A program made the position numbers and the translations under genes. Below are positions 6,879 to 13,322 of a stretch of 14,986 bases of DNA, one piece after another; within the stretch, counting starts at the first letter, position 1, and every line of letters starts with the position of its first letter. Location: positions 656,283 through 671,268 of the forward strand of contig MU646398.1 of the NCBI GenBank assembly GCA_026770585.1, written 5' to 3'. The stretch comes from Baffinella frigidus (taxonomy: Eukaryota; Cryptophyceae; Cryptomonadales; Baffinellaceae). The notes below the pieces were generated by a model that was given only the letters and a program-made list of their open reading frames with translations, was not told where the DNA came from and ran no database searches.

Positions 6879-6906
6879 TGGAGAGTGCGATGGAGAGTGC
6901 GACCTT

Positions 6907-7035
6907 CTAGCTCTGCCTCAGTCGGGTTGACTGATCGTTTTCACACCACAAGTTGACGGGGTTGTACCAGAAAACAGGGGATTCAACTTCCGTCTTCTCA
7001 TTTTGAGGAGGCCAGATTGACTCAGGCAGCACTAG
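6907..7035. mobile_element. MITE-like element, CTAGCTCTG family, copy 1
   Basis: Ends are CTAGCTCTGCCTCAGTC and the imperfect inverse GACTCAGGCAGCACTAG (3 mismatches in 17). In opposite orientation it aligns with the element at 14321-14458: TTTTCAC, TTGTAC, and a cagggaaatcaactt-like run in the same order. About 129 bp, non-coding. No convincing target duplication. A solitary end of the family sits at 4691-4705. Confidence 0.6.
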
Positions 7036-7214
7036 GTGATCCATCTTGGAAAAGTGATCTACCTCAAAAACGCTTTTTCTGCAGATCTTTCCTACGGGAA
7101 GGCGTGTCGTTGGTCTTTGTTGGGAGAAATAAAAACCTAAAGGACCTAACGGATCCCTTCTTGAATGTCCTTCTCGGAAGTCATCATATCAGCTAACGGT
7201 AAAAGCCCCCCTTG

Positions 7215-7304
7215 CTTCTTCTTCTTCTTCTTCTTCTTCTTCTTCTTCTTCTTCTTCTTCTTCTTCTTCTTCTTCTTCTTCTTCTTCTTCTTCTTCTTCT
7301 TCTT
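7215..7304 (+). repeat. (CTT)30 microsatellite
   Basis: Thirty uninterrupted CTT units. On the other strand this is a (GAA)n purine tract. The poly-Lys frame across it is an artefact. Confidence 0.95.
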
Positions 7305-7387
7305 GATTACTCTCGACGCAGGTCCTAAATGAGGCCCTTGAGCCTTGAGTGATACACGCGTCCTCCTTGTCCCTCGAGCGGTCAAGG

Positions 7388-7511
7388 AGTTCCAGTCACG
7401 TCCGAAGGCCGGTACTAATCTTTACAACAGACTTGTATTCTTTATGTAGACTAAACCCTAAGTTGACAGAACGGCTCAAACGTTTTTGTTTTTGATTTGA
7501 CCAGTACGGAT
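7388..7511 (+). repeat. Dispersed repeat R1, copy 2
   Basis: Partner of 4128-4258, about 75-80% identical with one deletion (ccttacttgatt missing). It lies within the sequence that splits R2. Confidence 0.8.
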
Positions 7512-7596
7512 AAGAGGGAGAGGAAGAAGCGTCGAGTGGTGAAGGAGGGGGCAGGACCACTGCTCGGCCACGCACGCGGGGGAGGGGCGGGGCCAG

Positions 7597-7749
7597 GTTG
7601 CCTTGGAGTGCACGACCTGCGGCAAGGCCGTCGCATTGGTCTGTAGCCTGATGCAGCACATTCGTACCCCCAGTAAATGGAAACCTCACGCGGCGAGTAG
7701 CCAATTACGCTTTGACACGCTCTTGAAATGTTGGTCGCCATCCGAATAA
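7597..7749 (+). pseudogene. Degraded C2H2 zinc-finger fragment
   Basis: The frame reads VALECTTCGKAVALVCSLMQ then HIRTPSKWKPH and stops at TAA 7747. It matches the classical finger spacing C-x2-C-x3-hydrophobic-x5-L-x2-H, but the second His position is Pro (HIRTP). A working finger would have His there. Only one finger is present and there is no start codon. It overlaps, on the other strand, candidate exons of gene D, so one of the two readings is probably non-functional. Confidence 0.35.
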
Positions 7750-7762
7750 ACGCGTGCTTTCT
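7690..7762 (-). CDS. Gene D exon (downstream)
   Basis: Pyrimidine-containing acceptor (cccagaccctcttgag), then RKHAFIRMATNISRACQSVI and GYSP, ending one base into a codon at a good GTGAGG donor. Phase 0 start matches the exon at 7991-8132. The intron between them (7763-7990) is filled almost wholly by a foldback element. Product unknown. The frame is also open upstream to 7790 (WNPDPLE), so the acceptor may differ. Confidence 0.42.
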
Positions 7763-7780
7763 CTCAAGAGGGTCTGGGTT

Positions 7781-7950
7781 CCACACGAGGCTACCCATGC
7801 GAACAGAATAAAAGGGACTTTTAAAGTTTTGTGGGGAAATGATCACGTTTCCGCCCGCTGAGCGGTCGGTCGGTTACCTTATCCGTGACCATTTCCCCGC
7901 AAAAGTTTTAAAGTCCCTTTTATTCTGTTCGCATGGGTAGCCTTGTATGG
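7781..7950. mobile_element. Foldback element: 67-bp inverted arms around 36 bp
   Basis: Left arm 7781-7847, right arm 7884-7950. The inner 59 bp match at 55 positions and the outer 8 bp at 6. The whole element fits inside the predicted 228-nt intron of gene D. Arms contain ACAGAATAAAAGGGACTTT, with no obvious terminal target duplication. It could be a MITE or a structured RNA. No transposase is seen. Confidence 0.75.
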
Positions 7951-7990
7951 TTCTCGGAGCAGACGGGGAAAACATCCGGGCGATTCTCAC

Positions 7991-8132
7991 CAGTACGTTG
8001 ACTTGCTCCAACACCTTGGGTCTCACAAATACCGGGTCGGCCTGCTGCCCCGCCGCCAGCCTCAGGTGCAAGAATCTAGGGAGCATTGTCTGCTGGCTCT
8101 TGGTCTTGAAGGTTGGCGGTTGATAGCTCACG
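7991..8132 (-). CDS. Gene D exon (upstream)
   Basis: Reads VSYQPPTFKTKSQQTMLPRF, LHLRLAAGQQADPVFVRPKV, LEQVNVL and meets a consensus-like GTGAGA donor. It is basic, Gln-rich, with no family I recognise. The 5' border is uncertain. Just upstream (8131-8165) another frame opens with ATGGCTACT and reads MATRVCEDEAA to a GTGAGC. Either a 35-nt intron joins that to CQQTMLPRF in phase, or the acceptor is gaagcag with the whole 142-nt exon used, or a frameshift separates the two. Confidence 0.48.
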
Positions 8133-8211
8133 CTGCTTCATCTTCGCAGACACGAGTAGCCATCTCAGAAAGGTTCGTGTAGCAAAATACGCTCCTGCAT
8201 GTACTCAGGCC

Positions 8212-8229
8212 CACCTGCATGCGCAGGTG
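8212..8229. repeat. Short hairpin, CACCTGC/GCAGGTG with a 4-nt loop
   Basis: Seven-base perfect stem; could be chance in GC-rich DNA. Confidence 0.4.
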
Positions 8230-8382
8230 CCTACGGCCGTTGGTGGGTCGTGATTGACTCAAGAGATAGCTCGCCACATACACGCGTCGCCCAGAGAGTC
8301 ACGCGGGCAGAGGACTCTGGGGACACGCCCCATATAGGAGTAATCTGAGTGACTTTACATGGGGCTTGTTCCCAAGAAGGGC

Positions 8383-8460
8383 GGTCACGCGGACATAACG
8401 GACGGTCACGCGGAGGGTCACGCAGACGGTCACGCGGACGCGGACACGACGGTCACGCGC
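8383..8460. repeat. GGTCACGC tandem array, 12-bp based
   Basis: Five GGTCACGC cores at 8383, 8404, 8416, 8428 and 8451, spaced 12, 21 or 23. On the minus strand each is a GTGACC that could serve as a splice donor. The GHAD peptide repeat seen on the plus strand is a by-product. Confidence 0.75.
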
Positions 8461-8492
8461 CGGGAGACTTCCGCGTCCGTGCGCCGCGTCAT
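8457..8492 (-). CDS. Gene D mini-exon (tentative)
   Basis: Twelve codons, MTRRTDAEVSRR, between ...cccggcag and GTGACC. The GTGACCGTC donor sequence is itself the unit of the 12-bp tandem array that follows (8383-8460). Phase 0 on both sides. Too short to be sure. Confidence 0.22.
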
Positions 8493-8554
8493 CTGCCGGG
8501 ATACATGGGGCCGCGCCACGTCAGGAATCCGAATTCAAGGTTGACGAGCAATCA

Positions 8555-8715
8555 GGAGTGTTGGGGTTTAGGGTTTAGGGTTTAGGGTTTGGGTTTCAGG
8601 GTGTAGGTTTTAGGGTTGGGGTTTGGGGTTTGGGGTTTGGGGGTTAGGGTTTAGGGTTCAGGGGTTCGAGTTTAGGATTAGGTTTTACGGTTAGGGTTTA
8701 GGGTTTAGGGTTTAG
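8555..8715 (+). repeat. GGGTTTA heptamer array
   Basis: Near-perfect GGGTTTA units at both edges, GGGGTTT variants in the middle. C-rich on the minus strand, the strand of gene D. Confidence 0.9.
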
Positions 8716-8718
8716 TAC

Positions 8719-8763
8719 CGCATCTTGGACGTGGACCGAGAAGACCTTGACGCCCGGCTCCAT
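8719..8763 (-). CDS. Gene D short 5' exon (tentative)
   Basis: Fifteen codons, MEPGVKVFSVHVQDA, between cgttaaatcag and GTACTA. Its downstream intron is a heptamer tract that is C-rich in sense, as in genes A and B. The plus strand is also open here (YRILDVDREDLDARLHLI) after a tttag, so the strand rests mainly on tract orientation. Confidence 0.35.
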
Positions 8764-8784
8764 CTGATTTAACGCGAAATTAGA

Positions 8785-8925
8785 TTCAACTTAACACAGC
8801 ACGTAAACTTAACACAGTTTCAACACAGAACGTCAACTTAACTGACACAGTACGTCAACTTAACACACCACGAAAATCACCCACACAATAGCACAAAACT
8901 CACCCACAAGATAGCAAAAAGATGG
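8785..8925 (+). repeat. Two short degenerate tandem arrays
   Basis: About four units of acacagnacgtnaacttaa (8790-8872), then two units of about 23 bp around cacccacannatagca (8876-8922). No gene seen through 9290; overlapping open frames at 8877-9147 on both strands are unconvincing. Confidence 0.65.
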
Positions 8926-9296
8926 TTCAAGTTGAGTATGTTTCCATGTGAGATTGCAATGCGAGACCGCCCCTCGGATTCAAACTTGGATTTGTTGGAG
9001 CCATTCAGGCCTTTTCGACGGCAACCAATACCCACAGCCGTTGTCGAGCGAGACAGGCACGAAATCAAAAGCCAGAGCGAGAATTCCGGTCTCAGCTTTT
9101 TCATTTTGAAAGTTCATTGCCTGAACAATTCAGGTGAAAGTATTTAAAATTGTGCCCCGTCCTCGCTCGGCAGCGGAGGGGCTGCCAAGGGATTTTTGGT
9201 CGGATTTTGACCAATAATCGGTTAAAACATCAGTAGTATCTGGCCCTACTGTATTGCCTGCCGCAGCATCCTTCATTTTTCTTTTGTGCAACCGGG

Positions 9297-9370
9297 TCAG
9301 GGGCGCACCAGGATGCTGACTCCCACTCGCCGCACCTCCACCTCACCGTCCGCGCACACCCCCGCCTCTC
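9297..9370 (-). CDS. Gene B exon 8, with stop codon
   Basis: The acceptor ccag precedes GA, which completes the Gly codon left by exon 7. It then reads EAGVCADGEVEVRRVGVSIL, VRP and TGA (9299-9297). It has one Cys and alternating beta-like residues. The stop falls exactly in the frame carried through all upstream exons, which is strong internal support for the gene model. Confidence 0.6.
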
Positions 9371-9374
9371 CTGG

Positions 9375-9530
9375 TTTGGTGTTTGGTGTTTGATGTTTTG
9401 GGTTTCGGGGTTTGGGTTTGGGTTTTGGGGTTTGGGTTTTGGGTTTTGGGTTGGGGGTTTGGGGATTGGGGATTGGGGTTTGGACTTTGTGGTTTGGGGT
9501 TCAGCGTCTAGGGTTTGGGGTTTTGGGTCG
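9375..9530 (+). repeat. GGGTTTG-type heptamer tract (gene B intron 7)
   Basis: GGGTTTG, GGGGATT and GGTTTTG variants fill the 169-nt intron. Confidence 0.85.
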
Positions 9531-9539
9531 GACAAGCAC

Positions 9540-9627
9540 CTCGAGTCTCGCTGGCCTGGAGGGAGGCAGGGTCGGCGCACTCGGAGGCCTCATCCTCGAA
9601 GCGCGTCACCCGCATCAGCTCCACCCC
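9540..9627 (-). CDS. Gene B exon 7
   Basis: The acceptor cgcgcag is followed by GVELMRVTRFEDEASECADP and ASLQASETR plus one base, then GTGCTT. Acidic, one Cys. The 169-nt intron to exon 8 is almost entirely CCCAAAC-type heptamers in sense. The open plus-strand frame over the same bases belongs to a low-complexity read-through and is rejected. Confidence 0.62.
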
Positions 9628-9661
9628 CTGCGCGTTTCGGGTTTATTCTTATTATTCATGA

Positions 9662-9724
9662 TTTATTATTTATTATTTATTATTGACTATTTATCATTTA
9701 TTATTTATTGTTTGGGGTTTGGCG
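9662..9724 (+). repeat. AT-rich TTTATTA heptamer array in register with TTTGGGG
   Basis: Nine consecutive 7-mers in one register: TTTATTA three times, TTGACTA, TTTATCA, TTTATTA, TTTATTG, TTTGGGG, TTTGGCG. It sits in gene B intron 6. Confidence 0.85.
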
Positions 9725-9747
9725 TCCATGTGTGTGGGGTCTCGTAC

Positions 9748-9814
9748 CTGGTAATACACGATCAAGGAGTGGGTCTCCGGACGCAGCCCCGTGACCGCGA
9801 TTGCCAGCAGAACT
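9748..9814 (-). repeat. Partial duplicate of gene B exon 6, with donor
   Basis: Copies 52 bp of exon 6 with three substitutions, at a 257-bp offset, and reads VLLAIAVTGLRPETHSLIVY then YQ before a GTACGA donor. Exon 6 ends FAQ. The first six codons of the exon are replaced by the CTGTCT microsatellite. Its start leaves the wrong phase for exon 5, so it cannot simply replace exon 6. It is either a decayed exon copy or an alternative end. Confidence 0.6.
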
Positions 9815-9929
9815 CTGTCTCTGTCTCTGTCTCTGTCTCTGTCTCTGTCTCTGTCTCTGTCTCCTCTCTCTCTCTCTCTCTCTCAATCTCTGTCTCTGTC
9901 TCTGTCTCTGTCTCTCTTGCTTTCTCGCG

Positions 9930-9961
<32 letters not shown>

Positions 9962-9997
9962 GCCTGTCGGTCGGTCTGTGTGCCTCTCTCTCTCTCG
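9813..9997 (+). repeat. Compound microsatellite (CTGTCT, CT, CTGT)
   Basis: CTGTCT hexamers (9815-9861), CT dinucleotides (9862-9884), CTGTCT again (9891-9915), CTGT tetramers (9931-9962), CT (9984-9997). It lies between the two copies of gene B exon 6. All frames across it are low-complexity artefacts. Confidence 0.92.
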
Positions 9998-10004
9998 CTG
10001 GTAC

Positions 10005-10091
10005 CTGGGCGAAGACGATCAAGGAGTGGGTCTCCGGACGCAGCCCCGTGACTGCAATCGCCAGCAGCACCGCTCCTGCTGGCACCTCGTC
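10005..10091 (-). CDS. Gene B exon 6
   Basis: Exactly 29 codons, DEVPAGAVLLAIAVTGLRPE then THSLIVFAQ, between cgaagcag and GTACCA. The VTGLRPETHSLIVFAQ run resembles the F-strand turn of fibronectin-III-like folds (T-G-L-x-P-x-T), but one short exon cannot establish the domain. Phase 0 on both sides. A duplicate lies downstream at 9748-9814. Confidence 0.62.
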
Positions 10092-10124
10092 CTGCTTCGG
10101 GGTTGGGCTTCAGCATTTGGGGGT

Positions 10125-10205
10125 TGGGGATACCGATTGGTAGGGGGTTGGGTGTGGTAGGAGGTAGGGGGTTGGGTAGGAGGTAGGGGGTTCGGTGTTG
10201 GGGAT
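10125..10205 (+). repeat. GGGGGTTGGGTAGGAGGTAG repeat (gene B intron 5)
   Basis: Two to three units of ggaggtagggggttgggta, G-rich on plus. Confidence 0.75.
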
Positions 10206-10271
10206 TTTAGTCAACCGTCAGCGGATTTAGTCAACTAATTGGCGGGTTCAAGCCAACAGTCGCATCCGCAC

Positions 10272-10409
10272 CTCTTCGGCCGGGGACGTGATGAAGACGC
10301 GTGTCGCGTCCGGCTCGTTCGCAGAAAGTCGTGTCCCGGCTTCGTGCGCGGAAATGGCTGACTGAATTTCTTCGTGGGCAGCTTCGGAGTTCCCCACTCC
10401 GGAGCACAC
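10272..10409 (-). CDS. Gene B exon 5
   Basis: Exactly 46 codons between ...acgaag and GTGCGG: VCSGVGNSEAAHEEIQSAIS, AHEAGTRLSANEPDATRVFI, TSPAEE. Acidic and Ala-rich, with the DATRVFITSPAEE tail running straight into the next exon. Phase 0/0. No family recognised. Confidence 0.62.
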
Positions 10410-10429
10410 CTTCGTTTGTGGTTTAGGGT

Positions 10430-10620
10430 ATGTGGTTTAGGGTTTAGGGTTTAGGGTTTGAGGGTTTAGTGTTTAGTGTGTAGGGCTTAGGGTTTGGGGA
10501 TTAGCTTTTAGTGCTTGGGTTTTTGGGGATTAGCTTTGAGGGCTTGGTTCATATCTTTCAGGGTTGAGGGGTTTAGGGTTGAGGGTTTCGGGTGGAGGGT
10601 TCAGCTTTAAAATTCCAGGG
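10430..10620 (+). repeat. GGGTTTA heptamer tract (gene B intron 4)
   Basis: Perfect units at 10435-10460, then degraded forms with a doubled gggattagctttnagtgcttgg (10497-10545). Confidence 0.85.
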
Positions 10621-10646
10621 ATTCGGGGTTTAAGGTGGGAAGCGAC

Positions 10647-10781
10647 CTCGGGGCGCTCCTCAACCGGCAGTCTCCGCACCAGCACGAACCCCAAATGACT
10701 CGCCTGCTCGGGGCTGCTCTGCTCCACCTGTTGTTGTTTCGCCGTCGGGCCCGCGTCAGTTCCAGCGCCGGTCTGGACCGC
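10647..10781 (-). CDS. Gene B exon 4
   Basis: Exactly 45 codons after a good pyrimidine tract (aaccctcttcccctgag): AVQTGAGTDAGPTAKQQQVE, QSSPEQASHLGFVLVRRLPV, EERPE, then GTCGCT. The first half is low complexity (Gly/Ala/Gln), the second amphipathic. Phase 0/0. Confidence 0.55.
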
Positions 10782-10789
10782 CTCAGGGG

Positions 10790-11200
10790 AAGAGGGTTAT
10801 CAAGTTTGCTTCAGGTTATGAGATTGAATGCTACAGCAGGACTGCTCGGCTGCGCGTTTTCTTGTAAAGTCACTTTCTATCTTTCCAGGATGGGCCCGCC
10901 TCAGACGCTGGTTCCCGCCGGATGATTTTGGCCAGGTTTTGCGCTCGTCAAATCAAAAACTCTCGCGTCGTGAACGTTTCCTGGTACAAAAAAGGCTGCC
11001 CGGACTAGTCATTGTCCTGGTAGGTAAAAAATGTTGCCCGGGTTTGGCAAGTGGGACACCAAAAATGTTGCCCGGGTTTGGCAAGCTGGGCGGGACCAAT
11101 TCGAAGCCCCGAGAGAGAAGCCAATCCACCGCCGCGCCCCCCTGCGAGGCGGATCCTTTGTTACAACTCGATTTCTGTTTGGAATAAATGAGAGCATGCA
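10790..11200. other. Gene B intron 3, distal part: no exon identified
   Basis: Contains two 25-bp units aaaaatgttgcccgggtttg + gcaag (11027-11051, 11061-11085; 34-bp period). A minus-strand open frame (10953-11687) runs across this and the neighbouring low-complexity DNA but has no recognisable domain. Confidence 0.5.
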
Positions 11201-11214
11201 CGCAAATGTTGGTG

Positions 11215-11570
11215 TGTGCGCACAGCGGGGCGACGGAGGGGAGGGGGGGGTGGGGGGAGAGAGGTGGAGAGATGCGAGAGAGATTAGATGAGATACCGCG
11301 ACTGTGTGAGCGAGCGAGAGACAGGCAGAAATCGGGAGAAGGAGAGAGACAGAGAAACAGGGAGAACGCGCGCGAGCGAGATAAAAATCGAGCGAGCGAG
11401 AGAAAGTGAGAGACAAAAAGCGAGCGAGCGGGAGAGAAAGCGGGAGAAAAAGAAAGACAGAGAACGCGAGCGAGAAAGAGAGAGGGATAGAGAGAGAGAG
11501 ATAGAGAGCGACAGAGCGCGCGCGCGAGAGAGAGAGAAAGCGAGCAACAGAAAGCAAGCGAGCGGGAGAT
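11215..11570 (+). repeat. Purine-rich GAGA/GAGCGAGC low-complexity tract (gene B intron 3)
   Basis: Almost pure purine with CG interruptions, about 350 nt. Pyrimidine-rich in gene B's sense. It generates long Ser/Leu-Arg open frames on the minus strand and Arg/Glu frames on plus, all rejected as genes. Confidence 0.85.
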
Positions 11571-11600
11571 GGAACACGGGCGAGTGGAGCAAGCGTCGAC

Positions 11601-11696
11601 CTTGCCATCATAGCGCCCCGACGCAGGATTCATGGGCCACGTGTCATCGAATAGCACGAAACACCGCTCCGTGCACCGCCCCTCCACTGCTTGCGC
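11601..11696 (-). CDS. Gene B exon 3: Cys-containing segment
   Basis: Exactly 32 codons between ggacccag and GTCGAC: AQAVEGRCTERCFVLFDDTW then PMNPASGRYDGK. A C-x3-C pair and an FDD-x-W motif suggest an extracytoplasmic or metal-binding fold, which is speculation. The first 14 codons exist in two further copies upstream (11841-11879 and 11973-12016), each behind a cag acceptor, but these copies do not carry the FDDTW part. Confidence 0.6.
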
Positions 11697-11714
11697 CTGG
11701 GTCCGATTTTGGGG

Positions 11715-11840
11715 ATTGGTGTTTTGTGTTTAGTACTTAGTGTTTTGTGTTTAGTGTTCAGTGTTTAGTGTTGAGCGATTAATGTTTAGTGAACAGTTTT
11801 TGGTTTTGAGCTTTTAGTAATTGGGGTTAGGAGATTGAAG
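11715..11840 (+). repeat. TTTAGTG heptamer tract (gene B intron 2)
   Basis: Variants of AGTGTTT, a heptamer with the telomere skeleton but GGG replaced by GTG; the same variant appears as CTAAACA at 4744-4771. Confidence 0.75.
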
Positions 11841-12016
11841 GAAGCACCGTTCCGTGCACCACCCCTTCACTGCTTGCGCCTGCTCGAGTGTTTCGGTTTT
11901 ACGGTGTAGTTTTCTTTGTTGTTTAGGCTTTCTGGTGTGGAGTTGGGTAATTGGGGATTGGGGGTTGGGGTTCGCACGAAACACCGCTCCCTGCTCCGCC
12001 CCTCCACTGCTTGCAC
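11841..12016 (-). repeat. Two extra partial copies of gene B exon 3
   Basis: Copy 1 (11841-11879) reads AQAVKGWCTERCF. Copy 2 (11973-12016) reads VQAVEGRSRERCFV. Both keep the cag acceptor of exon 3 at their 5' edge and then run into heptamer DNA with no clear donor. They look like duplicated acceptor-plus-exon-start pieces rather than used exons. Confidence 0.6.
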
Positions 12017-12054
12017 CTGCGTGCGGGTTAGGGGTCTACAGATCCGGGTTTAGT

Positions 12055-12130
12055 TTTTAGTTTTTAGTTTTTTCGGGTTTGGGGTTTGGGGTTTGGGCTG
12101 TAGGGTTTGAAGTGTTGAGTTCGGAGTTTG
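12055..12130 (+). repeat. TTTTTAG and GGGTTTG heptamers (gene B intron 2)
   Basis: Three TTTTTAG units, then four GGGTTTG units. Confidence 0.75.
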
Positions 12131-12180
12131 GGGGTTCATGTGTTGACGGGTGTAAGGTGGAGGTTGCAAGCGAAACCCTG

Positions 12181-12318
12181 CCACACGGTGGACTACGAAG
12201 CTTTCATTGGGGGCGGATTTCAGGGGGTAACGTGACCAAATTGCACCAGAAAATTCCTTATGTTAATAACCTCAAGGCATGTTGACGTTTGATAAACGGT
12301 TGGTAGTCCACCGTGTGG
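12181..12318. mobile_element. Candidate foldback element with 16-bp perfect inverted ends
   Basis: CCACACGGTGGACTAC at 12181-12196 and its exact inverse at 12303-12318, 106 bp apart, non-coding inside gene B intron 2. No clear target duplication. Confidence 0.5.
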
Positions 12319-12335
12319 TAAGCTGTACCCGAAAC

Positions 12336-12760
12336 CTGGACGAGGTGGGTCGCGCGGGAGCGCTCGTTCGAGAGCTCCCGCTATCTTCGCGCTGCCAAAG
12401 CTGAAGGGTGGATGGTCTATTTGAAGCAGAAAACTAAGGTCTAAAATAGGATAAATCTGGACAGATTATGTCTTCTTCCGAGGTGTAATCGCACCTGGAC
12501 GAGGGTACACGCGTTGACGGGTTTAAGGTTCAGGTTGCGAGGCACACCTGGACCGTACGGGGGTTCACAGGTTGGCGGGTTTTCGGGTTGGGGGTGCGAG
12601 ACACACCTGGACGAGGTGGGTCGCGCGGGAGCGTTCGTTCGAGAGCTCCCGCTATCTTAGCACTTCAAAAGCTGAAGGGTGGATTTCCTATTTTGGGCAT
12701 GAAGCCAAGGCTTAAAATAGCATAAATATGGACAGATTCTGGTATGTTCCGAGACGAAAT
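12336..12760 (-). repeat. Two decayed copies of gene B exon 2's 3' end plus flank
   Basis: 12336-12492 and 12607-12751 share about 145-155 bp with each other (acctggacgaggtgggtcgc, then gctgaagggtgga and cataaat/gacagatt blocks). Both begin with the exon 2 end reading ELSNERSRATHLVQ before a GT. Beyond the shared 42-bp core the frames have stops, so they are not working exons. Between them lie two or three roughly 52-bp degenerate units (12505-12612) that repeat a cacctgga border. Confidence 0.6.
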
Positions 12761-12844
12761 TAGGCCGCCTAATTGAATTATATCTCCCCCCTATGTAATC
12801 GCAGGCCGCCTATTTAAACGGTATCCTCTCCTATGTCATCGCAC

Positions 12845-12929
12845 CTGCACGAGGTGGGTCGCGCGGGAGCGCTCGTTCGAGAGCTCCAATCCCTCTGCCG
12901 TGTAGTCGACGCGTTGCTGCTGCTTGTAA
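12845..12929 (-). CDS. Gene B exon 2
   Basis: The acceptor ttcaaaccag is followed by T, which completes the codon left open by exon 1. It then reads YKQQQRVDYTAEGLELSNER and SRATHLVQ, and meets GTGCGA in phase 0. 85 nt, no recognised family. The last 40 or so bases are duplicated twice in the following intron. Confidence 0.62.
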
Positions 12930-12944
12930 CTGGTTTGAAGTCTA

Positions 12945-13310
12945 GGATTTGAGGGTTAGGGGTTAGGGGTTAGGGGTTAGAGGTGAGGGGTTAGGATTTG
13001 GGGTTTGGGGTTTAGGGTTTAGGGTTTATGGGTGTACTTGAGTTATGTTCGATGATTGATGGTTTGGGGTTTGGGGTTTGGGGTTTGGGGGTTGGGGTTT
13101 GGGGGTTTGGGGGTTTGGGGTTTGGGTTAGCTTTTGGGGGTTTACTTGAATTGTGTTTATGGTTTATGGAGTATGGTTTGGTTAATGGTTTATGGTTTAT
13201 GGGGTTTATGGTTTGGGGTTGAGGGTTTGGGGGTTTGGGGGTTTGGGGTTTTTGGGGTTTGTGAGTTTGGGGGTTTGAGGGTTTAGGGATTTGGGGGTTT
13301 GGGGTTATGC
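12945..13310 (+). repeat. Long G-rich heptamer tract (gene B intron 1)
   Basis: GGGGTTA, GGGTTTA, GGGTTTG and GTTTATG variants over about 365 nt, the longest in the window. It occupies nearly all of the 393-nt intron. Confidence 0.9.
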
Positions 13311-13322
13311 TGTAGGGGGTAC

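Larger units (their letters stand above)
7066..7566 (+). repeat. Dispersed repeat R2 interrupted by a nested insertion
   Basis: R2 halves at 7066-7152 and 7531-7566 flank 378 bp that include a (CTT)30 tract and all of R1 copy 2. The intact arrangement is at 5433-5557. Confidence 0.7.

Noticed and set aside
7146-7385. Poly-Lys protein
   Set aside because: Translation of the (CTT)30 tract.
8359-8544. Plus-strand frame with GHAD repeats
   Set aside because: By-product of the GGTCACGC array; no domain, and the nearby heptamer orientation favours the minus strand.
8877-9147. Overlapping open frames on both strands
   Set aside because: No splice context or domain; both are open by chance in moderately GC-rich DNA.
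9412-10143. 243-codon plus-strand frame rich in Gly/Phe/Val/Ser repeats
   Set aside because: Produced by heptamers and the CTGTCT microsatellite; real exons lie on the opposite strand.
10953-11687. Long Ser/Leu/Arg-rich minus-strand frames
   Set aside because: Translation of a purine/pyrimidine low-complexity tract. Only the 11601-11696 part has exon character.
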